From: an uncultured Olsenella sp.
Lineage (GTDB): Bacteria > Actinomycetota > Coriobacteriia > Coriobacteriales > Atopobiaceae
DNA: 24,250 nucleotides
Assembly (NCBI GenBank): GCA_959598545.1
Contig: CAUGFC010000015.1
Location: 1 to 24,250 of the forward strand
Direction of reading: 5' to 3'
The notes under the pieces: model-generated
What the model saw: the letters and a program-made list of their open reading frames with translations, nothing else
What the model was told of the DNA's origin: nothing
Databases searched by the model: none
Shown: piece after piece, positions 15,951-23,399 of the stretch
Layout: the number at the start of each line of letters is the position of its first letter
How positions within the stretch are numbered: position 1 is the stretch's first letter
Program-made: the position numbers and the translations under genes

Positions 15951-17936
15951 ATGGGGGCCGACCTCAGGCATGCGTCCGCGCCCGTCCGGGGGGCGGACGA
16001 GCACCTCGCCCTTCTCGCCGCGCGCGTGGCGCAGGTCCCCACCGAGCCCGGCTGCTACCTGTGGAAGGACGGCAAGGGCGAGGTCGTCTACGTGGGCAAG
16101 GCCAAGAGCCTGCGCGCCCGCATGCGCCAGTACGTGACGCTCTCCGACGAGCGCGAGAAGATCCCGCTCATGATGCAGGTGGTCCAGGACTTCGACTACG
16201 TGGTCGTGGGCTCCGAGCACGAGGCGCTCGTGCTGGAGCGCAACCTCATCGCGCAGTACCACCCCTACTTCAACGTCGACTACAAGGACGACAAGAGCTA
16301 CCCGTTTATCGCCATCACCGAGTCCGACGTCTTCCCCGCGATCAAGTACACCCGCGAGAGGCACCGCAAGGGGACGCGCTACTTCGGCCCCTACACCGAC
16401 GCGCGCGCCGCCCGCGAGACCATCGACACCCTGCGCAAGGTGGTGCCCATCTGCACGGCGACCTGTGCCGAGTGGAAGCGCGCCAAGCGCCTGCTGGACC
16501 GCGACCCCTCGCAGGCGGCCGTGGCAAACCTCGTGCTGGGCCAGCGCTGCCGCCCCTGCTTCGACTACCACGTGGGCCGGGGCCCCGGCGTGTGCGCCGG
16601 CATGATCGACACGGTCGAGTACGCCCGCCACGTGCGCCAGGTCGAGAGCTTCCTTTCCGGCAACCGCCGCGCGATCGTGGGCGAGCTCACCGAGCAGATG
16701 CGCGAGGCGGCCGCCAACCTCGACTTCGAGCGCGCGGGGCGCCTCAAGGCGCGCCTCGACGGGCTGGACGCCCTCGACGACCGCCAGCAGGTGGTCCTCT
16801 CGGGGAACGTGAGCGCCGACCTCGTGGGCTTCTATCGCGAGGAGACCATCAGCTGCGCCTGCGTCTTCGTGGTCCGCGAGGGCCGCACGGTGCGCTCGGT
16901 CGAGTTCATTCTCGACAAGGGGCTCGACGTGAGCGAGGAGGAGCTCGTCGGCGGCTTCGTGAAGCGCTACTACGACGAGACGGCGGACATTCCGGCCGAG
17001 GTCGACCTGGACTGCGAGCTCGCCGACGCAGAGGTCGTCGAGGGCTGGCTCGCCGAGAAGCGCGGGCGGTCGGTGCGCCTCCACCACCCGCGCCGCGGCG
17101 AGAAGCGCCATCTGCTCGACATGGCCGCCGAGAATGCCCGCCACGCCCTCATGCGCCACATGGTCAAGACCGGCTACGCCGACGAGCGCACCAACCAGGC
17201 GCTGCTGCAGCTGGAGAGCGCGCTGGCGCTCGACGCGCCGCCGATGCGCATCGAGTGCTTCGACATCTCCACGCTCCACGGCCACTTCACGGTGGCGTCG
17301 ATGGTGGTCTTCACCAACGGGCGGCCCGACAAGTCCCAGTACCGCCGCTTCAAGATCCAGACCCCGCTCACCGAGGCGAACGACTTCGTGAGCATGTCGG
17401 AGGTGCTCGGGCGGCGCTACGCGCCGGAGCGCATGGCCGACGAGCGCTTTGGGTCCCGTCCCGACCTTCTCGTCGTGGACGGCGGAAAGCCGCAGCTCAC
17501 GGCTGCCATGGCGCAGCTGAAGGAGCTGGGGCTGGACATTCCGGTCTGCGGTCTGGCCAAGTCCGACGAGGAGATCTTCGTGCCGTGGGACGACACGCCG
17601 GTCGTGCTGCCGAGCGGGTCGCCCTCGCTCTACCTGATCAAGCAGGTGCGCGACGAGTCCCACCGCTTCGCGATCACGTTCCATCGCGAGCTCCGCGACA
17701 AGGCCATGACGCGCTCGGTCATAGACGACGTCCCGGGCGTGGGGCCCAAGCGCCGCCGCGCGCTCATGAGGCGCTTCGGCTCCATGAAGCGGCTGCGCGC
17801 CGCGAGCGAGGAGGAGATCGCCGCCACGCCGGGCGTGCCCGCCGAGGTGGCGCGCGCCGTCTGGCAGGCGCTGCACGAGCTGGGGCCGGAGGATCCGGCC
17901 GAGAAGGACGCGGGCTCGCCCGCGGGAGGGGAGTAG
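15951..17936 (+). CDS. uvrC: UvrC, excinuclease ABC subunit C
   Basis: Makes both incisions around a lesion after UvrA/UvrB loading. It has 661 residues. Order of domains: GIY-YIG nuclease (GCYLW...VYVGKAKSLRARMRQY, ~34-61) for the 3' cut; a cysteine-rich segment; a UVR motif binding UvrB (REAAANLDFERAGRLKARL, ~250-268); an RNase H-like nuclease (ECFDISTLHGHFTVASMV, DLLVVDGGKPQL, DESHRFAITFHR) for the 5' cut; and two C-terminal helix-hairpin-helix motifs (DDVPGVGPKRRRALMRRFG, ATPGVPAEVARAV). The cysteines are at 168, 172, 200, 203 and 215; relative to the usual C...C...C-x7-C-x3-C pattern, one expected position is Gly211 and the first gap is enlarged. The ATG at 15951 is 2 nt after murJ. It overlaps no other gene; nanE begins 1 nt after its stop. 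Confidence 0.96.
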   Translation: MGADLRHASAPVRGADEHLALLAARVAQVPTEPGCYLWKDGKGEVVYVGKAKSLRARMRQYVTLSDEREKIPLMMQVVQDFDYVVVGSEHEALVLERNLIAQYHPYFNVDYKDDKSYPFIAITESDVFPAIKYTRERHRKGTRYFGPYTDARAARETIDTLRKVVPICTATCAEWKRAKRLLDRDPSQAAVANLVLGQRCRPCFDYHVGRGPGVCAGMIDTVEYARHVRQVESFLSGNRRAIVGELTEQMREAAANLDFERAGRLKARLDGLDALDDRQQVVLSGNVSADLVGFYREETISCACVFVVREGRTVRSVEFILDKGLDVSEEELVGGFVKRYYDETADIPAEVDLDCELADAEVVEGWLAEKRGRSVRLHHPRRGEKRHLLDMAAENARHALMRHMVKTGYADERTNQALLQLESALALDAPPMRIECFDISTLHGHFTVASMVVFTNGRPDKSQYRRFKIQTPLTEANDFVSMSEVLGRRYAPERMADERFGSRPDLLVVDGGKPQLTAAMAQLKELGLDIPVCGLAKSDEEIFVPWDDTPVVLPSGSPSLYLIKQVRDESHRFAITFHRELRDKAMTRSVIDDVPGVGPKRRRALMRRFGSMKRLRAASEEEIAATPGVPAEVARAVWQALHELGPEDPAEKDAGSPAGGE

Positions 17937-17937
17937 C

Positions 17938-18627
17938 ATGTCCGTCCATCCCGTTGCCACCGCCCTGCGCGGGCGCGTCATCGCGAGCGTTCAGGCCTAC
18001 CCCGGCGAGCCGCTGCGCCACCCCGAGACGATGGCCCAGATGGCCTGCGCCTGCGAGCTGGGCGGCGCCGCGGCAATCCGCTGCCAGGGCCTCGCCGACA
18101 TCGCCGCGATCAAGGGGCGCGTGGAGGTGCCGGTGATCGGCCTGTGGAAGGAGGGCCACGACGGCGTCTTCATCACGCCCACGCTGCGTCACGCGCTCGC
18201 CTGCGCGAGTGTCGGCGCCGACGTGGTGGCGCTCGACGCCACGGACCGCCCGCGCCCGGACGGCCGGACGTTCGAGGAGATCGTGGCGGGCGTGCGCGCG
18301 GCGACCGACGTCGCCCTCATGGCCGACTGCGCCACGATCGAGGACATCCGCCGCGGCGTGGCCGCCGGCTGCGAGCTGGTCTCCACCACGCTCTCGCACG
18401 GGCGCGCGGCGGCGGGGACGGCGCTCGACGACGGCCCCGACCTGCCGCTCCTGCGTGCCGCGGTCGCGGAGTTCCCCGAGGTGCCCATCGTCTGCGAGGG
18501 TCACGTCCACACACCGGCCGACGCCCGCGCCGCGCTCGACGCCGGCGCCTGGGCGGTGGTGGTGGGCACCGCGATCACGCACCCCACCACGATCACGGGC
18601 TGGTTCGTCGCCGCCGCGGGGAAGTGA
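17938..18627 (+). CDS. nanE: N-acetylmannosamine-6-phosphate 2-epimerase
   Basis: Predicted to convert ManNAc-6-P to GlcNAc-6-P in amino-sugar/sialic acid catabolism. It has 229 residues in a TIM barrel. The family's catalytic Lys is Lys71 in IGLWKEGHDG, and the catalytic Glu is Glu187 in VCEGHVHTP, where many homologues have EGGIHTP or similar. Other matches: SVQAYPGEPLRHPETMAQMACACELGGAAAIRCQG near the N-terminus, and VVVGTAITHPTTITGWF at the end. The ATG at 17938 has GGGAGGGGAG just upstream. No other sialic acid genes (nanA, nanK) are in the window. It is followed after 75 nt by an oxidoreductase gene. Confidence 0.9.
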   Translation: MSVHPVATALRGRVIASVQAYPGEPLRHPETMAQMACACELGGAAAIRCQGLADIAAIKGRVEVPVIGLWKEGHDGVFITPTLRHALACASVGADVVALDATDRPRPDGRTFEEIVAGVRAATDVALMADCATIEDIRRGVAAGCELVSTTLSHGRAAAGTALDDGPDLPLLRAAVAEFPEVPIVCEGHVHTPADARAALDAGAWAVVVGTAITHPTTITGWFVAAAGK

Positions 18628-18633
18628 AGCGCG

Positions 18634-18684
18634 GAGGTCCTTCTCGCCCGGGGTATCGACTACCATGGGGGCGAGAAGAACCTC
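18634..18684. repeat. Long inverted repeat between nanE and the oxidoreductase gene
   Basis: GAGGTCCTTCTCGCCC (18634-18649) and GGGCGAGAAGAACCTC (18669-18684) are 16-bp arms with one mismatch, separated by 19 nt. The loop itself contains GGTA-TCGAC-TACC, so pairing could extend nearly to the tip. No T-run follows, so it is not a classical terminator. It ends 18 nt before the ATG of the next gene and overlaps the region expected for its promoter or leader. Confidence 0.75.
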
Positions 18685-18702
18685 GAGAAGGGAGCCCTCC
18701 CC

Positions 18703-19761
18703 ATGCCTGACGCCGCATCCGCCGCCGCTGCCGCCTACGAGGCCGCAAAGGACCGCCCGTTCCCCGACGACGTCTTCGTCGCGCCGCAGCTCACCTGGGC
18801 CGTGATCGGCTGCGGCGTGATCGCCAACCAGATGGCGGAGTCGCTCGCCCTCGCCGGCCGCCGCATCCACGGCGTGGCCAACCGCACCCGCGAGAAGGCC
18901 GTGGCCTTCGCGGAGCGCCACGGCGTCGAGCGCGTCTACGACACCGTCGAGGGCCTCTACGCCGACCCCGAGGTGGACGCCGTCTACGTCACCACGCCGC
19001 ACAACACCCACATCCGCTACCTGCGCGACGCCCTCGCCGCCGGCAAGCACGTGCTCTGCGAGAAGTCCATCACGCTCAACTCCGCCGAGCTCGACGAGGC
19101 CCGCGCGCTTGCCGAGAAGAACGGCGTCGTCCTCATGGACGCCACGACGATCCTGCACATGCCGCTCTACGTCGAGCTGCTGCGCCGCGCCCGCGCCGGC
19201 GAGTTCGGCCGCATGAACCTCGCCCAGCTGAACTTCGGCAGCTACAAGGAGTACGGCGACCTCACCAACCGCTTCTACAACATCGACCTCGCCGGCGGCG
19301 CGATGCTCGACATCGGCGTCTACGCGCTCAGCCTGATGCGCCTCTTCATGGAGAGCCAGCCCACCGAGGTCGTCTCGCTCGGCAACCTGGCCTCGACCGG
19401 CGTGGACGAGGCGGGTGGCGTCGTCTGCCGCAACGCCGAGGGACAGCTCGGCGTGGTCTCGCTCACGCTTCACTCCAAGCAGCCCAAGCGCGCCGTGCTC
19501 TCCTTCGACCGCTGCTACATGGAGGTCGAGGAGTACCCGCGCGCCGACGAGGCCACGATCGTGTGGACCGAGGACGGACGGCGCGAGGCCGTGCGCGTGG
19601 GCGAGGAGGCCTACGCGCTCTGCTACGAGATGGCCGACCTCGAGGCCGCGGCGGCGGGGGACGCCGAGAAGCGCGCCCTTCTCGGCTACGCAGCCGACGT
19701 CATGGAGCTCATGACGCGCCTGCGCGCCGACTGGGGTGTCGTCTACCCCGAGGAGCGGTAG
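18703..19761 (+). CDS. Gfo/Idh/MocA-family oxidoreductase
   Basis: NAD(P)-dependent sugar or inositol dehydrogenase-like enzyme of unknown substrate. It has 352 residues. The Rossmann fold is clear: WAVIGCGVIANQMAESLA near residues 32-49. The family motif EKP appears here as EKS (Glu120-Lys121-Ser122 in VLCEKSITLN), keeping the lysine. The C-terminal sheet domain holds GGAMLDIGVYALSLMRLF. The first 25 residues are an Ala-rich extension before the fold. The ATG has AAGGGAG 8 nt upstream. The adjacent nanE suggests an amino-sugar role, but this is only inference. After its TAG the same frame stays open for 30 more codons to 19854. Confidence 0.88.
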   Translation: MPDAASAAAAAYEAAKDRPFPDDVFVAPQLTWAVIGCGVIANQMAESLALAGRRIHGVANRTREKAVAFAERHGVERVYDTVEGLYADPEVDAVYVTTPHNTHIRYLRDALAAGKHVLCEKSITLNSAELDEARALAEKNGVVLMDATTILHMPLYVELLRRARAGEFGRMNLAQLNFGSYKEYGDLTNRFYNIDLAGGAMLDIGVYALSLMRLFMESQPTEVVSLGNLASTGVDEAGGVVCRNAEGQLGVVSLTLHSKQPKRAVLSFDRCYMEVEEYPRADEATIVWTEDGRREAVRVGEEAYALCYEMADLEAAAAGDAEKRALLGYAADVMELMTRLRADWGVVYPEER

Positions 19762-19948
19762 GCGCTCGCCGAGGAGTGGCTCGCGCGGATCGTGCCCGCC
19801 GTCGCGCGGCACGGCGGGCTCAGGGGCGCGACGGGCGCCGCGGTGGGGGAGTAGCGCCGCCGCTTACGAATCCGGGGTAGTTGCATGTCGGCGCAGATTT
19901 CGTGCTTACGAATCAGGGGTAGTTGTACCGGCGCGGACGCCCGACCCA

Positions 19949-19970
19949 CGGCGAGAAGAACTTCTCGCCG
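19949..19970. repeat. Hairpin in the array 2 core
   Basis: CGGCGAGAAG and CTTCTCGCCG are perfect 10-bp arms around AA. No T-run follows on either strand. The arm sequence GGCGAGAAG also forms part of the inverted repeat at 18634-18684. Confidence 0.7.
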
Positions 19971-20004
19971 ACAAAAGGCCTGTTGGCGAAAAGTCGACAG
20001 TCCT

Positions 20005-20030
20005 TCTCGACGCCGCATGACGCGTCGAGA
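20005..20030. repeat. Second hairpin in the array 2 core
   Basis: TCTCGACGC and GCGTCGAGA are perfect 9-bp arms around an 8-nt loop (20014-20021). No T-run follows; the first right-hand array repeat begins 3 nt later. Confidence 0.65.
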
Positions 20031-20121
20031 GGTGCAACTACCCTGAAAACCTAAGCAGAAATCGCCGTGCGCCCTGCAACTACCCCGGATTCGTAAGCGT
20101 CCCGCGCCGCCGGCGGGCGGC

Positions 20122-20127
20122 TATACT
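20122..20127 (+). promoter_or_regulatory. Probable -10 box for rapZ
   Basis: TATACT lies 26 nt before the rapZ ATG. There is no recognisable -35; the last repeat of array 2 ends at 20098, just upstream of where a -35 would be, so a factor bound to that repeat could help recruit polymerase. Confidence 0.5.
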
Positions 20128-20152
20128 GGGACCCAGCGAGAAGGGAGGGCCC

Positions 20153-21079
20153 ATGAGCGATGCCGGCCAGCAGATGCGTGCCGCGGAGGGTGCCGCGCGC
20201 GTGCCCGACGTCGTGGTGATCACGGGCATGAGCGGCTCCGGCCGCACGCAGGCCCTCCACGTCTTCGAGGACATGGGCTACTACTGCATCGACAACCTCC
20301 CGCCGCGCCTGCTCCTGCAGCTCGCGGAGCTCGTGGGCATCAACTCGGGCGTGGGTCGCCACCTCGCCGTGACGTGCGACCTGCGCAGCCAGGGCCTCTT
20401 CGACGAGTTCGCGGAGTCGGTCACGCAGCTGCGCGAGCACGAGATGACCTGCAGCGTGGTGTTCCTCGACACCTCCGACGACGTCCTTATGCGCCGCTAC
20501 GACGAGAACCGCCGGCGCCACCCGCTGGCCGCCCCCGGCGAGAGCGTCTCGCACGCGATCTCCCGCGAGCGCGCGCAGCTCGCGGCCGTCCGCGACGCCG
20601 CCGACCTCGTCATAGACACGAGCCAGCTGCGCCCGCGCGACCTGCGCGCCCGCCTGCGCCGCACCTTCTCCGAGCTCACGGACCAGCAGCTCATGGAGGT
20701 GTCGGTCTTCTCCTTTGGCTTCAAGCACGGCATGCCGGTCGAGGCCGACCTCATGATCGACGTGCGCTTCCTGCCCAACCCCTTCTACGACCCGGTGATG
20801 CGCACGCTCACCGGCAAGGACCAGCTCGTCTCGGACTTCGTGCTGAGTAACCCCACCACCGAGAAGTTCATGGACGCCTGGCAGCGGCTGCTCGACGTCG
20901 CAATGCCGGGCTACGTCGCCGAGGGCAAGAGCCACCTGGCCATCGCGGTGGGCTGCACGGGCGGCCAGCACCGCAGCGTCGCCATAGCCGAGGCCACGGC
21001 CGCCTACCTCGAGAAGAGCGGCTACCACGTGAGCATCTCGCACCGCGACCTGGCCCTCGCCAACGTGCGGACGAGCTAG
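20153..21079 (+). CDS. rapZ: RapZ/YvcJ-family nucleotide-binding protein
   Basis: P-loop protein; in E. coli RapZ is an RNA-binding adaptor controlling glucosamine-6-phosphate synthase mRNA turnover, while the role in actinobacteria is unknown. It has 308 residues. The Walker A at 25-32 is GMSGSGRT, with Arg31 in place of the usual Lys; to my knowledge this is common in actinobacterial members. GYYCIDNLPP follows. The C-terminal domain holds SFGFKHGMPVEADLMIDVRFLPNPFY and GCTGGQHRSVAIAE, both typical. The ATG is preceded by AAGGGAGGG. whiA begins 7 nt after the stop, so they are one operon. yvcK, often between them, is absent. Confidence 0.94.
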   Translation: MSDAGQQMRAAEGAARVPDVVVITGMSGSGRTQALHVFEDMGYYCIDNLPPRLLLQLAELVGINSGVGRHLAVTCDLRSQGLFDEFAESVTQLREHEMTCSVVFLDTSDDVLMRRYDENRRRHPLAAPGESVSHAISRERAQLAAVRDAADLVIDTSQLRPRDLRARLRRTFSELTDQQLMEVSVFSFGFKHGMPVEADLMIDVRFLPNPFYDPVMRTLTGKDQLVSDFVLSNPTTEKFMDAWQRLLDVAMPGYVAEGKSHLAIAVGCTGGQHRSVAIAEATAAYLEKSGYHVSISHRDLALANVRTS

Positions 21080-21086
21080 GGGCGCC

Positions 21087-22043
21087 ATGTCGTTCACGGC
21101 CGAGGTCAAAGACGAGCTCTCCCGCGTCGAGGCGCCCACGCGCGCGGCCGAGCTGGCGCAGCTCTCCGCGCTCGTGCGCATCTGCGGGACGCTCTCGTTC
21201 CACGGCTCGGGGCGCTACTCGATCCGCGTGGCAACGGAGACGGGCGCCGTGGCGCGGACGGTGATCAAGCTCACACACAAGCTCTTCGACCTGGATACCT
21301 CGCTCACGGTGCGTCGCTCCGTGCTGCACAAGACGCGCAACTACCTGATCGAGATGCCGGTCCAGGAGGGCCTCGACGCGGACCTGGTGCGCATGGGGAT
21401 CCTGACCCCGGGACGCGGCCTCACGCCGGGCGTGCCCGCCGCGCTCGTGTCCTCGCCCGAGGCGCGCGCCGCCTACGTGCGCGGGGCCTTCATGGCGGGC
21501 GGCTTCATCGCCGACCCGCGCGGCGAGTTCCACCTGGAGATCGCCGTGACGGGGGAGGACTACGCCGCCGACCTGGCGCGCCTCGTCGGCGCGCTCGGCG
21601 CCTCGGCGCGCCTCAACCGACGTCGCGGCGCCTTCGCTATCTACCTCAAGAGCTACGACGACGTGAGCGCGCTCCTGCGGGCGATGGGCGCGCGGCGCAT
21701 GGCGCGCTTCGTCGAGGTGGCGCGCGCCAAGAAGTCCGTCAAGAACGACGTCAACCGTCGCGTGAACGCCGAGATGGCGAACCAGGCCCGCTCCACGGGC
21801 GCCGCAGCCGAGCAGCTCGAGCTCATCGAGCGCGCGGAGCGGCTCATGGGGCTCTCCTCTCTGCCGCCGGCGCTGCGCGACTTCTGCCGCGCCCGCCGCG
21901 CGCACCCCGAGCTCAGCCTCGCCGCCCTGGGGGAGATGCTCGACCCGCCCGCCTCAAAGTCGGCCATGTACCACCGCTTCCTGCGCCTCCAGGCCCTCGT
22001 GGACGAGGCCGAGGGCAACGCCGAGAAGGACGAGCGGCCCTGA
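21087..22043 (+). CDS. whiA: WhiA, DNA-binding regulator
   Basis: Member of the WhiA family, a sporulation regulator in Streptomyces and a cell-division-linked DNA-binding protein in Bacillus. It has 318 residues. The N-terminal half is the LAGLIDADG homing-endonuclease-like fold (SFTAEVKDELSRVE, YVRGAFMAGGFIADPRGEFHLEI). The C-terminal part is a helix-turn-helix domain (RVNAEMANQARSTGAAAEQLELIERAERL, LSLAALGEMLDPPASKSAMYHRFLRL). The ATG lies 7 nt after rapZ with little Shine-Dalgarno signal, suggesting coupled translation. In a non-sporulating relative its target is unknown. The short acidic tail (EGNAEKDERP) is unremarkable. Confidence 0.95.
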   Translation: MSFTAEVKDELSRVEAPTRAAELAQLSALVRICGTLSFHGSGRYSIRVATETGAVARTVIKLTHKLFDLDTSLTVRRSVLHKTRNYLIEMPVQEGLDADLVRMGILTPGRGLTPGVPAALVSSPEARAAYVRGAFMAGGFIADPRGEFHLEIAVTGEDYAADLARLVGALGASARLNRRRGAFAIYLKSYDDVSALLRAMGARRMARFVEVARAKKSVKNDVNRRVNAEMANQARSTGAAAEQLELIERAERLMGLSSLPPALRDFCRARRAHPELSLAALGEMLDPPASKSAMYHRFLRLQALVDEAEGNAEKDERP

Positions 22044-22241
22044 CGTCGTTCTCGCCCGCCGGCCCCGCCTTGCGGCCTAACGTTTTCGGGCCCGTTTTCG
22101 TTACCTTTCGCAAAGTCGGCGACGCCCGCGACGCCCCGGCCGGGCCTGGCTCCCTCGGTATGCCCTATGGGAACAATCTCACGTCGGCGGCTGAAATCGG
22201 AGCGCCTGCGGCCGAAATGACGCCGCATTCAGATTAAGCCG

Positions 22242-22261
22242 CCCACGCGCCCGTGCGTGGG
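22242..22261. promoter_or_regulatory. Dyad next to the gap -10 box
   Basis: CCCACGC (22242-22248) and GCGTGGG (22255-22261) are perfect 7-bp arms separated by 6 nt, ending one base before the probable -10. This occupies the -35/spacer region and could be an operator for a glycolytic regulator; no regulator is identified. Confidence 0.45.
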
Positions 22262-22262
22262 G

Positions 22263-22268
22263 TACACT
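22263..22268 (+). promoter_or_regulatory. Probable -10 box for gap
   Basis: TACACT fits a -10 and would give a leader of about 73 nt. There is no good -35 at the standard distance. Confidence 0.45.
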
Positions 22269-22347
22269 ATCGGATGGTTAGGGCATCGTGCCCGAATGCT
22301 TTGGGTCGTCGAGGGAGGTCCTTGGCGACACCGTGAAAGGAGAAAGC

Positions 22348-23373
22348 ATGGCAGTTAAGGTTGCAATCAACGGCTTTGGTCGCATCGGCCGTCTGGCTTT
22401 CCGTCAGATGTTCGGTCACGAGGGCTCCGAGATCGTCGCCATCAACGACCTCACCTCCCCCGACATGCTCGCGTACCTCCTGAAGTATGACTCCACGCAG
22501 GGCAACTACGGCCGCGACCACGAGGTCACCTCCACCGAGGACGCCATCGTCGTCGACGGCAAGGAGATCAAGATCTACAAGGAGGCCAACGCCGCCGACC
22601 TGCCCTGGGGCGAGCTCGACGTCGACGTCGTCCTCGAGTGCACCGGCTTCTACACCTCCAAGGCCAAGGCCCAGGCGCACATCGACGCCGGCGCCAAGAA
22701 GGTCGTCATCTCCGCTCCCGCGGGCAACGACCTCCCCACGATCGTCTACAACGTCAACCACGAGACGCTGACCGCCGATGACAACATCATCTCCGCGGCC
22801 TCCTGCACCACCAACTGCCTCGCCCCGATGGCCAAGGGCCTGAACGACTTCGCCCCCATCGTCTCCGGCATCATGACCACCATCCACGCCTTCACCGGCG
22901 ACCAGATGACCCTCGACGGCCCGCAGCGCAAGGGTGACAAGCGTCGCTCCCGCGCGGCCTCCGAGAACATCGTTCCCAACTCCACCGGCGCCGCCAAGGC
23001 CATCGGCCTGGTCCTCCCGGAGCTCAACGGCAAGCTGATCGGTGCCGCCCAGCGCGTCCCGACGCCCACCGGCTCCCTCACCAACCTCTACGCCGTGGTT
23101 GACAAGGTCGTCACCAAGGACGAGGTCAACGCTGCCATGAAGGCCTACGCCGAGACCATCCCCGACACCTTCGGCTACGTCACCGACGAGATCGTCTCCC
23201 GCGACATCATCGGCGAGACCCACGGCTCGATCTTCGACGCCACCCAGACCATGTGCTCTGACCTTGGCAACGGCCAGACGCTCGTCCAGGTCGTCTCCTG
23301 GTACGACAACGAGAACTCCTACACCTCTCAGATGGTCCGCACCATCAAGTACTTCGAGAAGTTCGTCGCGTAG
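22348..23373 (+). CDS. gapA: Glyceraldehyde-3-phosphate dehydrogenase
   Basis: Glycolytic enzyme oxidising glyceraldehyde-3-phosphate to 1,3-bisphosphoglycerate with NAD+. It has 341 residues. NAD-binding NGFGRIGRL is at the N-terminus and VAINDL follows. The catalytic Cys153 is in ASCTTNCLAP and the catalytic His in TIHAFTGDQ. SWYDNENSYTSQMVRT completes the family signature. The ATG at 22348 has AAAGGAG before it. Its codon use is more restricted than in nearby genes (Lys almost all AAG, Ile ATC), as expected for high expression. pgk lies 96 nt downstream beyond a hairpin with T-run. Confidence 0.98.
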   Translation: MAVKVAINGFGRIGRLAFRQMFGHEGSEIVAINDLTSPDMLAYLLKYDSTQGNYGRDHEVTSTEDAIVVDGKEIKIYKEANAADLPWGELDVDVVLECTGFYTSKAKAQAHIDAGAKKVVISAPAGNDLPTIVYNVNHETLTADDNIISAASCTTNCLAPMAKGLNDFAPIVSGIMTTIHAFTGDQMTLDGPQRKGDKRRSRAASENIVPNSTGAAKAIGLVLPELNGKLIGAAQRVPTPTGSLTNLYAVVDKVVTKDEVNAAMKAYAETIPDTFGYVTDEIVSRDIIGETHGSIFDATQTMCSDLGNGQTLVQVVSWYDNENSYTSQMVRTIKYFEKFVA

Positions 23374-23399
23374 TCACTCGCTTCGCATCAGCTTCGCAG

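Larger units (their letters stand above)
19862..20098. repeat. Inverted array of paired direct repeats (array 2)
   Basis: Four copies of a 24-bp unit, beginning GCTTACGAATC and ending GGGTAGTTGCA, lie in forward-forward-reverse-reverse order at 19862-19885, 19904-19927, 20033-20056 and 20075-20098. The period within each pair is exactly 42 bp. The outer two copies are identical; the second copy has 2 differences and the third is more divergent in the middle (GGTTTTCAGG). The spacers of both pairs end in a similar GATTTC(G)T. The core (19928-20032) carries two hairpins. The array sits between the oxidoreductase gene and rapZ, with its last copy ending 23 nt before the rapZ -10. Neither CRISPR nor a known IS is recognisable. 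Confidence 0.87.
22044..22347. other. Intergenic region and promoter zone upstream of gap
   Basis: This 304-nt gap has no credible gene. It contains a direct repeat CGTTTTCG twice around GGCC (about 22080-22099), and the short repeat CGGC(T/C)GAAAT near 22189 and 22210. A hairpin and -10 box near 22242-22268 are listed separately. The long leader of roughly 75 nt before gap shows no riboswitch I recognise. Confidence 0.5.

Noticed and set aside
15834..17981. 715-residue open frame opposite uvrC
   Set aside because: Shadow of uvrC with no recognisable motif; it also runs into the murJ end.
19862..20111. Target-site duplication GCGCCGCC flanking array 2 (19854-19861 and 20104-20111)
   Set aside because: The right copy lies 5 nt outside the last repeat and the sequence is common in GC-rich DNA. 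Array 1 has no comparable duplication, so this is not counted as evidence for transposition.
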